From Luscinia megarhynchos (Eukaryota > Chordata > Aves > Passeriformes > Turdidae): 64,000 bases of DNA. Shown piece by piece: positions 1-12,834 of this stretch (the stretch's first letter is position 1; the number at the start of each line of letters is the position of its first letter). The position numbers and the translations under genes were made by a program. The stretch is from NCBI GenBank assembly GCA_034336665.1, contig CM067568.1:9879165-9943164 (forward strand). The letters are read 5' to 3'. A model generated the notes under the pieces. It did not search any database and was not told the origin of the DNA. It worked only from the letters and a program-made list of their open reading frames with translations.

Positions 1-2890
1 AGTGCCCAGGACTGAACTCAGAGCCCAGGCCCATGCCAGCCAGTGGGGAGGCTCCAGGTAAGGCTGCTCAGCATTCCAGGCTATTTATAGTACCCCAGGG
101 GGAGCAGGGCTTGGATTTTCATTGCAAGGACTTCTTCCTGCCAGGCAAACCCACCTTGGCTGCTGCTGCAAGTCATTCCACTGTGAGAAATGTCCCTCAT
201 CCTGCTTTCCCAGGAGTCTGAGGTAAGGACAAATGGTGCTGCCCAAACGGCCACAGGGTTTTGCTGCTGTGTGGCCTTCTTCCCCTCTCCAGCGGTGGGT
301 GGGCTGTAACTGGGGCTCTAGGAAAGGAGAGACGCTCCTTTAGGATGCTCAGGGATGAAAGGGGTGCGAGCCTGTGCTGTGACCTGCTCTCCTGGTTTGC
401 CTACTCCACTTTATGAACACCTGTGGGTGCCTTATGGGCAGCTGTGTCTGGATTAGGAGGGGGTAACCCTCTCGATGAGTTTGTTTTCTGTGAGTGATGG
501 TTTTCCTTTCATGATGGGGAAAAAAAAAAGCTTCAGGATGACGTGTTTAGCAAAGCTGCCTGTGAGGGATATCAGGAAAGGGGGAAAGGATGTTTTAAGG
601 CACATTGGGAGTTAAGTACTCCTTATGGATTCCTTATTTCCCTGCTCAGAGCCAGACAGCACATTGTCCCTCCTGCTTGCAGTATGTCAAATAACTCTGG
701 GGGTAACTGTTTCTCTTTAAAGGAAATGGTCTCAAGCTCTGCCAGGGGAGATTTAGATCTAATATTGGGGAAAATTCCTTCACTGAAAGGGTTGTCCAGT
801 CCTGGCACAGCTGTCCAGGGCAGTGGAAGAGTCCCCATCCCTGGAGGGATTTAAAAGCCATGTGGATGTGGCCCTTGGGGACATGGGACAGTGATGGCCT
901 TGAGCAGTGCTGGGGAATGCTTGGAATTTATAATCTCAGAGGGCTTTCCCAACCTGAACAATTCCATGATTCTGTGTTCCTTCCCAAGGATGCTGCTGCC
1001 ACCAACATGCCCCTGTGGGTTTTACAAGGGGGAGCTCCCCGGGAGCCAGGGCTGTCCTTATCCCTGCTAACTCCTCCTGGGAAGTGCTGTGAGCTGAGAG
1101 CGAGGCGGCAAATCCAGCAGCACCGTTTCTAAAGGTTTCCAACTCCCTCTGACCTTGAAAAAGCCATTTTCACCTTGCTGTGTCTCAGCCAGGGTTGCTG
1201 CTCGCTGTGCCTGCGCTGCCTCAGGGGGGATGTGACTCTGCCACGGGGAGATGGGGGAAGTTTATTGTTTTTACAGCTTCCTACCTCAGTTAAAACAACC
1301 CCCCCAATAAAAGTTTACATTCAGAATTTAACTATAACGTGAATTTCAGTCCGAGGGGTGTGAGAGCGTCACGTGGGGCTGTTTATCTCCCAAGGCAGAG
1401 GCAGAGTGTGTGAACACAAGGAAACCGCTGCCGGAACCCCTGGCCTCAGCTCCTCCAGGCTCTGGGGACAAGACCCGGCATTTCCCACTTGCAGGAGGCT
1501 CCCTCCCTCCCTCCTCCTGCCACCTTGAGGATATTCCTTCCTGACAGAGAAGCAGCAAAGGGATTTTACTAGGGAAGCAGTGGTTTGGGGGTGTCACCTG
1601 CATTAAACCGTGGATTTCCATCAGATTTGCAGGAATTCAGCCCCTCTGCTGCTGTCAGTAGATCAGCTGATTTGGGAGGCCTTAGGAAGGAGAAGCAGCT
1701 GTTTGGAGCCATGGAAAGGTCCTGGCTGTGCCTGGCACAAGTGTCTGAAAGAGCAGGGAATGCTGGCACTGCTGGGTGCAGGAGCAGACAGGGAACAGAG
1801 GGAACATCAGCATCAGCCACAGCTAATCCTGTCCGTGCCAGCCTGTCTGAGCCCAGCTGGCTCTGGAGCCAAGGACTACGGAAGGAATAACCTTGCTCAT
1901 CCCTGCCCCGAGGGGGTGTGGGTAGCTGCATCCCAAAGCAATCCCTGAAAGCACAGCCTGTCCTGGGAGATTTGGGTTCTTGCATCCAACCCTCATTCTG
2001 CAGCTCTCTTCAAAAACAGGCAGGATTGTAATTTGCAGCGGGATTTCAGCAACCTGAGTATTTTTTAGACATGACATGCACCTGGCTGGGCACTGGTGGG
2101 TGGTTGGTGGGTTCCAAGTAATTGATGGAGGCAGATGGGAAAAAAACACACACACAACCTGACTTGAAATAAGGGCTAAAAGAGCTCCAGAAAATGCCAG
2201 AACCTGCTGAGGTTTGGGATACAAGCAGGAAGTGACACAGGGATGGGAATTTGAGCCCTGTACCTGGTTGGAGGGGTGAGGCTGTAACAGAGAGGGCTCT
2301 TTGCTTTTAGCTGGTGAGGATGAGGAGGAGGTGGTTGCGTCTGGCAGTGCCTGGCTGGCTGACAGCACTCTGCAGTGGGACCGGGCTGCGTGCCCGGCTC
2401 TGGTCTGGGCAGGGGTGTCAAACCCCAGCCTGCTGGGACAAGGAGCACTCTGGGGAGAAGGGAAGCAGAGCTGGCACAGAACTACCCCAAGGTGCAGCAT
2501 TTCAGTGTACAGAGCTTCTTCTTGGCAAGTCAGTCTGACATTCCTTAACCCACTGCCAGGGATCATCTCAGCTGGAAATCCCTTATCCTGGTGGGGGGAG
2601 GCTCACACTCCTTTATCCTGTGGTCTACACAGAGTCATCCCAATTTATCAGGCTGGCCTGCTCCAGATATTTTTTCCCAGTGTGTTCCCCCCTACTTGGT
2701 TGCTGTGTTTCATGTAATTGCTGCAAATCCAGGCAGGATTTGGAGGAGAAACAAATGGAGCAGCAGAGGGGTCAGTGCCGCAGGGACAGCCCTGAACTGC
2801 TGAGCTAGCTCAACCCCAAATGACAGAGGATGTGGAGATGCAGCTGGGCTGCCTGTACCACCCTGCACCCTCCCTCCTTGGCATCCCGCC
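1..2890. other. Non-coding stretch, possible 3' end of an upstream gene
   Basis: I see no supported coding exon here. A CR1 fragment lies near 780-980. An AATAAA at about 1310, followed by an AT-rich stretch, could be the poly(A) signal of a plus-strand gene ending from the left. From human gene order (SLC25A22 directly upstream of CEND1, same strand) that gene would be SLC25A22, but no SLC25A22 coding sequence is visible, so this is inference only. The open frames in this stretch lack splice logic or recognisable domains. Confidence 0.35.
775..982 (+). repeat. CR1 LINE 3' fragment
   Basis: The segment reads like a CR1 3' end: a block around GTTGTCCAGTCC, then a block about a small summed weight of 'ccctggagggatttaaaagcc', ending in the tail-like ATTCCATGATTCTGTG. 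It is 5'-truncated, as is usual for avian CR1. Confidence 0.75.
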
Positions 2891-2899
2891 CCTACAGAT

Positions 2900-3700
2900 C
2901 CCAGCCCTTCCCTCTGGATTGGAGCGCCCTCTCCCCCCTCCCCGCTCTCCATCTTCATGCAGTCTGCAGAGGTGCATTGTGGGAAACTCCCAAGTTTCCC
3001 CCCCACCTCTGCCCGTCTCCCTCCCTCCTCCCTGCGCAAGAGCCGCTCCCAAGGTGGGACTCGTCCGGCCGGAGCACAGAGGTAAGGGACGCTGCTGGGA
3101 CGGGGGCGCGGGCTGGAAGGGCCGGGGCTGCCGGCTCCGGGACGCGCGGATCTCCTGCACGGGGTGACAAAGCGGAATGGAGACGTGCAGCCACCTGCTC
3201 AAGGTGAGTGGCCACCTCCTCATCCGCCTGTGATGGAGCCGGGGACTGCCGTGCCGGCTGCCTCTGGAGCCAGCACCGCGCAGCTTCCCCCGCCAGCGGC
3301 AAAAAGCGCTGTTTTGAGCCCGAGCAAGGCGCAGGGTGAGGATGGCGGCCCCGAGCGCTCCTTTCCCGCCGCAGCCCCGCGTTCCGCTCGCTGAAGGTCA
3401 GGCAGCCTGAGGGTGTTTGTGCACACGCGGGGCGCCCCCCGCCCGCCGCTTCCTGCGCCTCCTCTGCCTGCAGCCGCCGCTGGGGCTGTGCCGTGCGGGA
3501 GCGGAGCCCGTGCCCGAGCCCAGCCGGGCAGGGAGGGGAACGAGAGGCCGTGCAGAGTTGCCGGTGCCGCAGCCGCGCTCCGGAGGCTCCGGGGCCGCGC
3601 TCGGGGCAGTGGAGCCGCCATGTGCCGGAAGCGGCGCTGAGGGAGGGAGGAGGGGAGGCCGCGGCCCGGCCGAGCAGTTTTACAGCTGCTTTCCCCTCTC
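2900..3700. promoter_or_regulatory. CpG island, probable CEND1 promoter and non-coding first exon
   Basis: Base composition changes abruptly to GC-rich with dense CG dinucleotides from roughly 3040 to 3670, between AT-richer flanks. Two good splice donors face right: CAGAG|GTAAGG at 3082/3083 and CTCAAG|GTGAGT at 3203/3204. In mammals CEND1 has a non-coding first exon and the whole coding sequence in exon 2 (recalled), so a donor here joined to an acceptor near 12375 would fit. No transcript evidence is available. A short ATG-initiated frame (3177-3203) runs into the second donor and could instead be an upstream start. Confidence 0.5.
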
Positions 3701-6700
3701 CCGTCTGCAAGGGCAGCGGGATTTGTTTGCCTTTTGCTCTGCCTGGATGGATTTAATGACTGTGTTTCATTCTGTCGGTCCCGAGGCAGGAGGGAAGCAG
3801 GAACAGCTGACAGTTCGGCTCAGCCTTCACCTTTTCTGGGGAAAGGGGGTTGTTTTGTTGGGCAGGGAGAATTTGATATCAATTAGGGGGGTGTATCCTT
3901 TGATTTCACCCTGGAGAGGAGCTCACAAAGGGAAATCTGCCCCAAAAAAACCTCAAAAGGACAAAGATGTCAGAGGCAGTAGCGGCTATTTTAAGAGAGA
4001 ATATTGCAGCGAAGGAGTGGGAGAGGGGTGGGTGCCAGACCAGGCCTCCTGAGTCACGGTGGGTGCTGCCAGGGAGCCAGTGCTTTGGGAACGCCTCAGG
4101 CTCTTCAGTCTGGTGTCCCTGCTCTCTGCACATCATCCATGTGCATCCCTGTGGTGTGTGCCTGCAGGCACCTGTTGATTTGCTCCTGTTCACTTCTCCG
4201 TCCCTCTGGTGGCTTCTGGGGAGGTGCAAATGGGGGAAAGAAGAGGATTTTTAAAATTGAATCGAGGTCAGGCTGGCAGAACTTGGGCATTGGGACAAGA
4301 AGAGGAAACCTCCCCGGCGCAGCTCCGTTTTCCTGGGTGGGGCTTGGGCAGGATGCCGTCAGGAGAGGGAGGATGGACTCTGCTGGATTAAGCTCCCTGC
4401 TCCATCTCAGGACTGACCTCCAAAAGTCTGACCTTCACAGGTTTGACCTTCAGTGTTTTCCATCTGTCATTTCTCATCCGCGGTGCCCAACACCAACATC
4501 TAACCCTGTGATATTCCTGGTAGGGTGGGGGAAGAAATCCCAATTCTCTCCCTAAAAGTGCATTTTCATTCCGCTGCATCTGTCCCCTCCCCTGGCAGGC
4601 TGCTGGGATGCAGGGCTGGAGAACACCTGGAACATTGTCCCCATCCTGGATCAGGTGTCAGGGCTGGCAGTCGGGGTGGAGGGAGGGATGGGGCTCCCTG
4701 AGCTGTGATTTTCATGCTGGAGGAGCTTTGTCCATCCTTCCCCAGATGCTCTGCAGCTTTCTGCCGGGAAGGAGAGTGCCCTGGTGTTGCTGCGCAAGAT
4801 AAGGGATGGGTTTTACCCAGAGAGTGTGGGGTGCCTTCCTGGAAGGTCACTGCCTCGTGTGGGATTGGCCCCTTGTCTGCCTGCAGTGGCTTCTTAGATT
4901 TCAGCTGCAGAGCAAGAATTTTCAGGCTGTTGCCTGCAGATCCAGGGGCTGCCAGATTCCAGACCCAGCTCTGCATGTGAGGAATTGCCTCCAGAATCTT
5001 TTTGCTGAGCCACAGGGGGGGTGATGCCACATCAGGCAGAAGGGATGGATTTAGGATGCCCATAAACTGGGGAGGGATGTTGAATTTGCTGCTGCTTCCT
5101 GCAGTGGTTGGGGCTATCTCACGGTGTCACATATATCCCTCATCCTTTTTTGCTTGTGGATATTGAATTTGGGATACAGGACTGGGAGAAAGATGCCTTA
5201 AATCAAGATCTGTCCAAAAGGGAATCACCTCCTGAAGCTGGGGACTGGCTTGTGGCTGCTTGGGGAGCAGCACCTCAATCTGGAAGCATCTGCCCTCTTT
5301 CCAAGGGCTTTTCCCAAGTGCTGGCAGGCCTAGGGTAAGGAGCAGGGCTTTGTGGTGGGAAGGAATGAGTGTTCACCATTTTCCAAGAGGCAGGGAATGT
5401 TTGCTGACCCTGTCATGTTATCCCTGAGCTGGCACCACAGACCCAGAGCTGAGCAGAGAACCAAGACAAGCCCCACGGTCCCAGCCAGGGTGTTGCTGGA
5501 ATTGAATTTTTGGCTCTGGGAGAGCTGGAAAAACATTATAAAGAGATTAACTGAATGTGTTTGCAAAGTCAAAACATGAGGAGTTGCCCAGGGTAGGGTT
5601 CAGGATGCACCCATATCCCTGTGAGGAGTCACACTCATGGGTTAAGTCTCCAGGATTCCTGTTGCTGCAGTGTCTCCCAAAGTATTCCCCATTATTGCTC
5701 CAGTGCTTTGGTCCAGTGTACTGACTAATAGCTGCTGTGGAAAAAAAAGGTCATCCTGGCTGAGAAGCATTTCCTTTGTGCCCTGAATTTCTGTCTTGGG
5801 GTGAGGGATGTTCAGCCCTGCCAGGGAGAAGCTCAAGGTCTAACACCTCATGATTTTTGAAGGGTTAAACCTACAGTTTTGCTCTGCTACAAAAAAAAAA
5901 TGGAATTGTACAGGTGAAAAAAGAAATTGATTTTGTGTCTGAGGGGGGTTCAAACTCAAGATTAAAGTGGGGTTAGCACAGCAAATTGAAGTGTTCTGAA
6001 CTCTATTTTAGGGGCTTGGGGACTGTGTTGGGACCCTGATGAGTCAGGCTTTGCAGCAGGATATTTCCAACCCAGTCTCAGCAAAGTATTTCCAGATTGT
6101 GTCGAATTCTAGAAATTATTTTGCAGTAAGATGTGTCTGAGAGTGCAGCTGTGTGGGGAAGGTTGGTGGCATTTGAGGTGCCTTGCCAGATGTGACTTCT
6201 CTTGCCGGCAGCAGGCCGGGCCGTGCCAGGTGTGACTCAGTGCCCACCCCTACGGAGTCAGTCGGAGCACGTGGCTGGAGACAAAATCTCCTCTCTCCCA
6301 GGGCTGCTTGGCAGTGCCTGGGTTTTGCTGTGCACGTGGCTGTGTACAGACAGGGTGAGTTACCAGGGTAGGTTGGAGCTGTGTGTGGGGTTAAACCCCC
6401 CAAAAGAACACAGGTTGAGCCCCTGGCAGGAGTGCGGTGTGTCTGCAATGCCGCCTCCATCTCTCAGAGAAGAAAATGTCTGCCACATCCATCCCAGGAG
6501 CTCTTTGGGGACAGGATGTGTGTGGTTTGCAGAGGTGACGCTCAGCTCAGAGCTTGTCATCTGCAGAGGTTGTGGTGCAGAAAAAGACCATATATGTCCT
6601 GTTCCTGGGCTCTTTCTGCTGGGGAGACTGAAGTGCTGTGTCAGCTGTGTGGGCAGCATGGCTGGGCAGCCTCCAGAGAGGACACTGGCCATGGTGTCAC

Positions 6701-9700
6701 ACCTCTGTGCAGCTGGTGGCCCAGGGTCTGCATCCCAGAGCCTTTCCCATTGCAAATGGAGGGCAAAGCTGCCTTTGCTGGACTACAGGAACCTGTCCTG
6801 TTCCCACACCTCCCCTTGGTGCCAGGTACAACCCAATCTCTGAGTGTGGATGCATTGCCCAGCCTGGAGAGAGGGGATGTGGCTTGGTGGCACTGGAAGT
6901 GAGAAGGGGGGTCCTGGCCATGCTGTGGGGGTGGTGGGTGCAGATTTTTGGTCACTACCAGCACCAGCAGGACCAGTGAGGAGCATGCTGGGGCTCAGAG
7001 CAGCTGCAGAAATTGCTGCAGCCGTGGAGCAGAGGCTTGGCTGGCAGATCTCCCCCCGTGGCAGCAATCTGAGGCTGCTGCCATGCTAAAATACTTGCAG
7101 CATCTGACTCTCTCCACAAGATTCAAAGGGATTGTTTGAGAGGAAAATGTTTAACAACAAATTGGGAAAAGGATTCATAAATATCTCATCAGAGTGAAGT
7201 GGGTCACCAGTGTTTGCTGCGACTCGGTGCTGCTGTCTCTGAGGGTTGGCTTTGGGAGGGCTGGGAAGCACAGCAGGCTCCTGTGCAGCCTGTCCCTGGC
7301 TGTGCAGCACTGAGGCCGTTCAGAAGCATCTGTGACAAGTGACTCTGCTGGTGTGAGGTTTGCGTTGCGTTGTGTCACGTTTGCCGTGCGTTGTGTCAGG
7401 AGCTGGGGGCTGAAACAGCCTGGAAGGGAGCTCACATCCTCCTTGGGGAGCTGCTCACGGCAGCTGAGAGAACACAAGCTCTTTAGGTAAAGCTGCTTTA
7501 ACATTTATGGTAATATCAGAGGCAGTGCATTACCTCATCCACCTTCATTGCACTTCTTGGGCAAGGGGAAAAGCTTAGTCACTACTCTGCCGTCCTTCTC
7601 CTGGGTGCTTGCTTGGCATCTCCCTGCCTTTAACACATTTGTTCCTCCAGCACCTAAAGGAAGAAATGCTGCTTTTCCCCATTTCCAATGGGGAGTTGAA
7701 GCCCTGGGAATGCTGCTCAGTTGCAGGAGGGGACTGGGCACAAATCCTTCCAGCCCTGACAGATCACTCCACATGTGGCAGAGGGGACAGGCACAGACCC
7801 CTGAGGACACTTCTCAAAGGACAGGGTGGTCCAAGCTGCATTCCTTTGGGGTTAGAGGAGAAGGTGGAGGAGAGTGGGATGGTGAGAGTGCTGGGAAAGG
7901 AGCTCCCTCTGCTGCACCAGAGCCACCTTTGGTGCCAGCTGCTGCTTCCTTAGGGAGGGCAAGGGTCTGTCTGTCCTGTGCACAGGGAATGAGTGCCTTT
8001 CTTCCAGACAGGCAGGAGTGACAAAGAAAGGAAGAGGAGATTAGGGGATGAAGGGAGGATTTGAAGATAAGGTGTTTCCTGCCATCTCTGGCTCTCTCTG
8101 CACAGTATTGCCCCAGGTCAGATGTGGTCAGTAGCTATTCCCAAGATGGATGTTTCCAACTGGAAAATACCTGGAGTGTAGGGATGGACCTTTGTTGCAG
8201 GATAAATCCTGATACATAACCCCACTGCGTTGTTAAATCTTCCTTGTGCCAGTCTCAGTGTGGCAGTCAAGGACCTGGTGGAAATATGCTGCTTTTCATA
8301 GCAGAGGGAAAAACCCTATGGATGAGCTTCCCACTGCACCCCAGACCCACACCCTGGAGCAGCTCCTCGGCCTGGCAAAGTGGCTGACCTTTCCTTCCAA
8401 ATGGCAGCAGTAGGGGAGGATGAGAGGCTTTGGAGATGGGATGGGGCTGGTCCCTGCAGAGGGAAGGGGCCATCCTGATGGAGCTGTGCTGTGGCACAGC
8501 TTAGCAATGACTCATCCGCTGCCTTCGGTGCAGGATTGATGCAGCTTTCATCTGTGCACGCAGGAGACAGATGAATAGGTGGGTTTGGTGGTTTGCTGGG
8601 ATTTGAGACAGCAAAAGTGCCCTTCAGGGAGCCAAGGGAAGCAGTTCCTGTTGCTCTGGCTGCAGCTTGTTGCGCTGGGTGAGTCCGACTGCACTGACCT
8701 TGAGAGCATCCCAGGGCAGCTGTGGCGTTGGTGTGCCAATCTTTGCAGCAGCAGCTGGGAGGCTTTCTTTTTCCTTTTTCTCCTTTCTCATCCCTGGTTT
8801 TATTATGCCAGCTGCCACTTCCCAGCCTGGGAAAGAGCTGGGTAACTGCTGGCAATGAGAACCTTCCTGAAAGGGCACTGATTGTTAAACAGAAATAGCA
8901 TGGAGCAGGGAAAAGGGAGGGAATGAAGCCTGTCTCCCACAAAATCTTATTGCCAAGTGCTGCTGCCTGTGTAGGAGGCAGAGAGGGAGCTGGAAGGGGG
9001 GAGGAATGGGTAGACAGGCAGAGACAGCAGCTGACAAGAGAGAGTGGAGGAATAAAAAGATGTGAGGAGCTTTAAAGAAGAAAGCAAAGGTAGGAAAATG
9101 TGTCATTAGAGAAAAAACTGGTTTTTCTGATGGCATGAGGGAAGAGGAGGAGACAAGGGAATGGGGAGGAACCCTCATATGCAGGTTTAGTTGCTGGAAA
9201 TGAGGAAAGCACCTCTTTCTTCAGCCTGGGGAAGACAGAGGTGTTTAAAGATGAGCCCATGGTCATGCCCTTGGAAGTACAGGATGGAGAGGAGAGATGA
9301 TTCCCAAGGCAGGGAGATAAGAGCACACAGAAGAGAGTTAAGAACTGGGGTGGAAGAAGATGTGCTGCTAAGGGTACCCAGGAACAGGAGGAGGAGCCAG
9401 GCCAGAGGGTCTGGAGAGGTGCTGGGTGATCCTGTGGCTACTTGCAGTGATGGAAAACCACAGACAAAAGCCCTTTTCTGCGGGCACTTAAGAACTGCTG
9501 ATATTGATTTTTGGCTTAGTTTGGTTTCTACATCGTTTAAAACCTTTTCTAAGCTGCATGAGGGGTTTTTGTTGCTTTTAGTGGAAATGCACTTAGAATC
9601 AGGAAATTCTGTTTGTGGCAATGCAGGGCATGGTGGCAGGACAAAGCTCCATGGCCCAGCATGGGCTCCAAGCAAAACCAGCTTTCCTGCCCCCAGGAAT

Positions 9701-11890
9701 CTGGATCAGTGAGGGGTGTGGATAAACACTGAGGGGCCTGGGCTGTGCAGAATCCCCATTTCTCAGCAAAAAGGTGAGTTCTCCCTCTCTGATTTACCTC
9801 ACCATCTCCATAGGCTGCACATGATTTTCCTAGGGAAAGAGTAGGAGTTTAATGCTTGATCAATGTGCTGTAACAACATAAATATCAGAGTGTGTGAGTG
9901 GCCCAGTTAACTAATATCAAAGTAACAAAGAAGGTAAATTAATATTTATGCCACAATTAATTTGACTCTCCATGCTTTAACTTCTGAGCCCACTTTAGTT
10001 GTGGGCTCCACTTACTCTTTCTGTCTCACTGTAGCAGATTGAAAAAAAACAAAGGATAAATTGGTCCCAAACCAGAGGAGCAGAGTCCTGGAAGTGACTG
10101 TGTGCAGCCTCAGCCCTGGATTTATGTAGGACTTGTGCTGACAGAGCAGTATGGATGCTTTCTGGAAGCATAGGAGAAGGTGAGGCAGGTGATATCTCCA
10201 GAAATATTACAGATTGAGCACTGAGAGGAAAATATTCTTGCTCTTGGCAGGCCCTAGTTTCTCTCCCAAATCATAGCAAGGTCTGAAGCTGGGTGAGCAT
10301 CCAGGATGGTGTTTGTGTGGTACAGGATACCCAAGTGTCTGATACACACTCAGCAAACCATGAGAGAGGCACAGTCTGGGCTTTCCAAAAGGGTTTAGTA
10401 TCCCAAACTAAGGAATGCAAGCAGTGTCCAGCTGCAGTTCATGAGAAATACGGGGTTTTATAGTCACCATGCCTAGTGCAGCATGAGGAGCTGTACTGGA
10501 AGATCCTTGTGTGTCCCAATTTAGGATATTCTGTGAGAGCCATGGAATTCCATGATTTTGGTGCTGCAGTTCCCTCAGTCTGCTCCAACTGACTGGCACT
10601 GGAGCAGCTGGTGGCCACCAAGCAATGGCTAGTAAGGGAGAGCAGGAGAGGGAGGCGTTTCCATCTTATATTTAGGAGCCATAAGGTGTTGCTCAGCTTT
10701 GCTCTAGTCCCAAACCTGTAATTTCTGTGGGATTTCCTCCATTCCTGCCTAAACAGGGATGAAAGCCCCACGTCTGTCAGCCTCTTTTCCAGCAGAGTCA
10801 GCAGCACAGATCATTGCTGCAGTCCTGGGACTTTGTTCCTGTCATTGGAGGAGCGATCTGCCCTCTGTTGAAGGAACCTTTGCTGGCTGAGGTTTTTGAG
10901 GAGCCTCTTCAGCTCTGGATCCAGACAATGAGCTCTGATTTCACTTAGCAGGCAGAAAGTTCCTGGCAGGCTCCTGGCAGCCCTGAAGGTCAGCAGGGAG
11001 CCAGCAAAGCCGGCAGCTCGGATCCGACGCTGCCTCCTGATTCCTCTTAATCCCTGAGCTCGGAGCTGATGTGGTGCTGAACTGCCAGAGCCTGGTGGCA
11101 AAATGCCCAGGGCATGGTCCTCTCCTCCGTCACATGGAAATGCAGCCACAGGAGCTCCATCCTCAGCTCGCCCTGCCCTGCCAGGTTTGTGGGGTGAAGT
11201 TGTTGCAGTAGTTTTACATCCCCTCAAAGCCTGCTTTATCCCTTTGCTTAATTCCCGTGGTGCAGTTGAGCTGTTCACTGCTTCCACCAGTTCCCTGGGG
11301 AAGACAGCCCCAGCTGATTACCAGTTTGGCTCCATGGATAAATCCAGCAATCCCTGAAAGGAGATGACAGGAGTGAGATGTCTCTGTCACCAAGAGATCC
11401 AGCTATGCTGTAAATCCATGCAGTCAATTCTCTGTTTTGCACTAGCTGGTGACCTGGCACTTTGTTTTGCTGTTGTTCCACCAAAATGTTGGCAGGAATA
11501 ATCCTTTTATCTCTAATACCTGTGAGAACTGAGGAATTAATCCTGGTTTTCCTGCAGTACCCATCTGGAGGGAGAGTATCACACAAGATCACATATTACC
11601 CACTTCCTAAATGCACCTTGGGATAGTGCTGTTAAAGGAAGGGTGGAGGATGAGACAGGCAGGGAGGATTTATCCATCTCCTTTCCCATGGAACAAAGTG
11701 TTCTCTCCTTACCCAGAAGGAATTGAAAAGGTGAGCAAAGGCAAAGTAAGGTTTATTTGGTTGGATGTGAGTTTGTCATTGCTGACAAATGGCCTCACAC
11801 ACACAGCCAGGATGGACTTGGACTGCGGATGCCTAGATGTGACAGCCATAGATGACAGTCAGTCCAACTTATTTGATGTTCCTGTTTGAT
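3701..11890. other. Probable first intron of CEND1, no gene seen
   Basis: No exon with conserved coding content could be recognised. The stretch has ordinary avian composition with scattered poly-purine and poly-T runs. It separates the CpG island from the CEND1 coding exon, so I read it as a roughly 9 kb intron. That would be longer than the human intron; an intergenic reading is possible. Confidence 0.4.
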
Positions 11891-12108
11891 ATTAGAGAAA
11901 AATCCTTCCCTGTGAGGGTGCTGAGGCCCTGGCACACATTGACCAGAGAGGCTATGACTGCCCTATCCCTGGAAGTGTCCAAGGCCAGGCTGTACAGGGC
12001 TTGGAACCCTCTGATCCAGTGGAAGATGTCCCTGCCCGTGGCATGATCAAGGTGAGTTTTAAGGCCTCATCCAACCCAGGCCATTCTCTGGTTCTGTAAT
12101 TGTTACAG
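11890..12108 (+). repeat. CR1 LINE 3' fragment
   Basis: The segment carries the CR1 blocks 'CCTGTGAGGGTGCTGAGGCC', 'CCCTGGAAGTGTCCAAGGCC' and the late block with GTGTCCCTGCCC, ending near TTCTCTGGTTCTGT. It lies a few hundred bases upstream of the CEND1 coding exon, probably inside the intron. Confidence 0.85.
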
Positions 12109-12361
12109 GCACAGAGCCTGTGGTAAATGCTCTGAATGGAATTCACAGTTCTGAAAGAAGGAGCCAAGAGTTTTCCAGTCTTCCTTTCTGTTCTCCTCTA
12201 TCACCACCAGGCACAGCAACACTGGCTTGCTCTGCCCTGTCACTCATCTCTCCTTTGCTCTGATTCCCCTTCCAGGTGCTGTACCATGTCCAGGTAGGAC
12301 ACTGCCAGCATAACAAGCATCCCAAGACCACTGCTTCCAGGCCTTGAGCTCGGGTGGCTCC

Positions 12362-12375
12362 TCTGCTTCCTGCAG
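12362..12375 (+). promoter_or_regulatory. CEND1: Likely splice acceptor of CEND1 coding exon
   Basis: A pyrimidine-rich run ending in TGCAG stands 66 bases before the CEND1 start codon. It is the best acceptor near the start. A weaker alternative ends at about 12210 (CTATCACCACCAG). The choice sets only the 5' UTR length. Confidence 0.45.
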
Positions 12376-12441
12376 CAGCCGGGCAAGGGAGAAGAGCTGG
12401 GATAGCCCCACGTGTCCAGTCACTGCCCAGAGCACCCCAGG

Positions 12442-12834
12442 ATGGATTCCAAAGGCAACGTCCGAAGCGGAAACAAACCGGACGCCAAGGCTGCCAGCTC
12501 CGGGAAGCCGGAAAAACCCAACCCTGGGCCTGCCACGAATGCAGACAAGAAGGAGACCCCCAAAGAGCAGCCTGCTCCTGCCACGGCCACCAAGAAGGCA
12601 GGCGGTGACGCTGCCATCGCCAACAACCACAGCAACCTGAAAGGCAGCCCCGCCGCCACGGAGGCGCAGGAGGCCAGCGGCCAGTCCCCTGACTCTGACC
12701 ACAAGGGAAACAGCTCCGAGGAGTCACCGGGCAGCTTCTTCGACAACATGAAGCCCTTGATCATCGTCGGAGGAGTGGCGGTGGCTGCGCTGGCTGTGAT
12801 TGTGGGAGTGGCATTCCTAGCCCGGAAAAAATGA
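12442..12834 (+). CDS. CEND1: Cell cycle exit and neuronal differentiation protein 1
   Basis: CEND1 (BM88) is a neuronal membrane protein that promotes cell-cycle exit and differentiation of neural precursors. This frame gives 130 residues from the ATG in CAGGATGGATTCC to TGA; human CEND1 is about 149. The N-terminal ~100 residues are low-complexity, rich in Lys, Ala, Pro, Glu and Asn, and begin MDSKGNVRSG. Residues about 105-127 form one hydrophobic helix (PLIIVGGVAVAALAVIVGVA) followed by LARKK at the C-terminus, the tail-anchor layout of the family. The start is chosen over an in-frame ATG ten codons upstream because MDSKG is the conserved family start. The coding sequence is uninterrupted; a good acceptor (CTCTGCTTCCTGCAG, ending 12375) lies just upstream, so the 5' UTR is probably split. 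GATD1 follows on the same strand, as in human 11p15.5. Confidence 0.93.
   Translation: MDSKGNVRSGNKPDAKAASSGKPEKPNPGPATNADKKETPKEQPAPATATKKAGGDAAIANNHSNLKGSPAATEAQEASGQSPDSDHKGNSSEESPGSFFDNMKPLIIVGGVAVAALAVIVGVAFLARKK

Noticed and set aside
2955..3710. 251-codon minus-strand frame and other frames in the first CpG island
   Set aside because: Composition-driven, Arg/Ala/Pro-rich and lacking any family pattern.
12143..12764. Minus-strand frames over the CEND1 coding exon
   Set aside because: They are shadows of the real CEND1 frame; the sense product is a clear family match.
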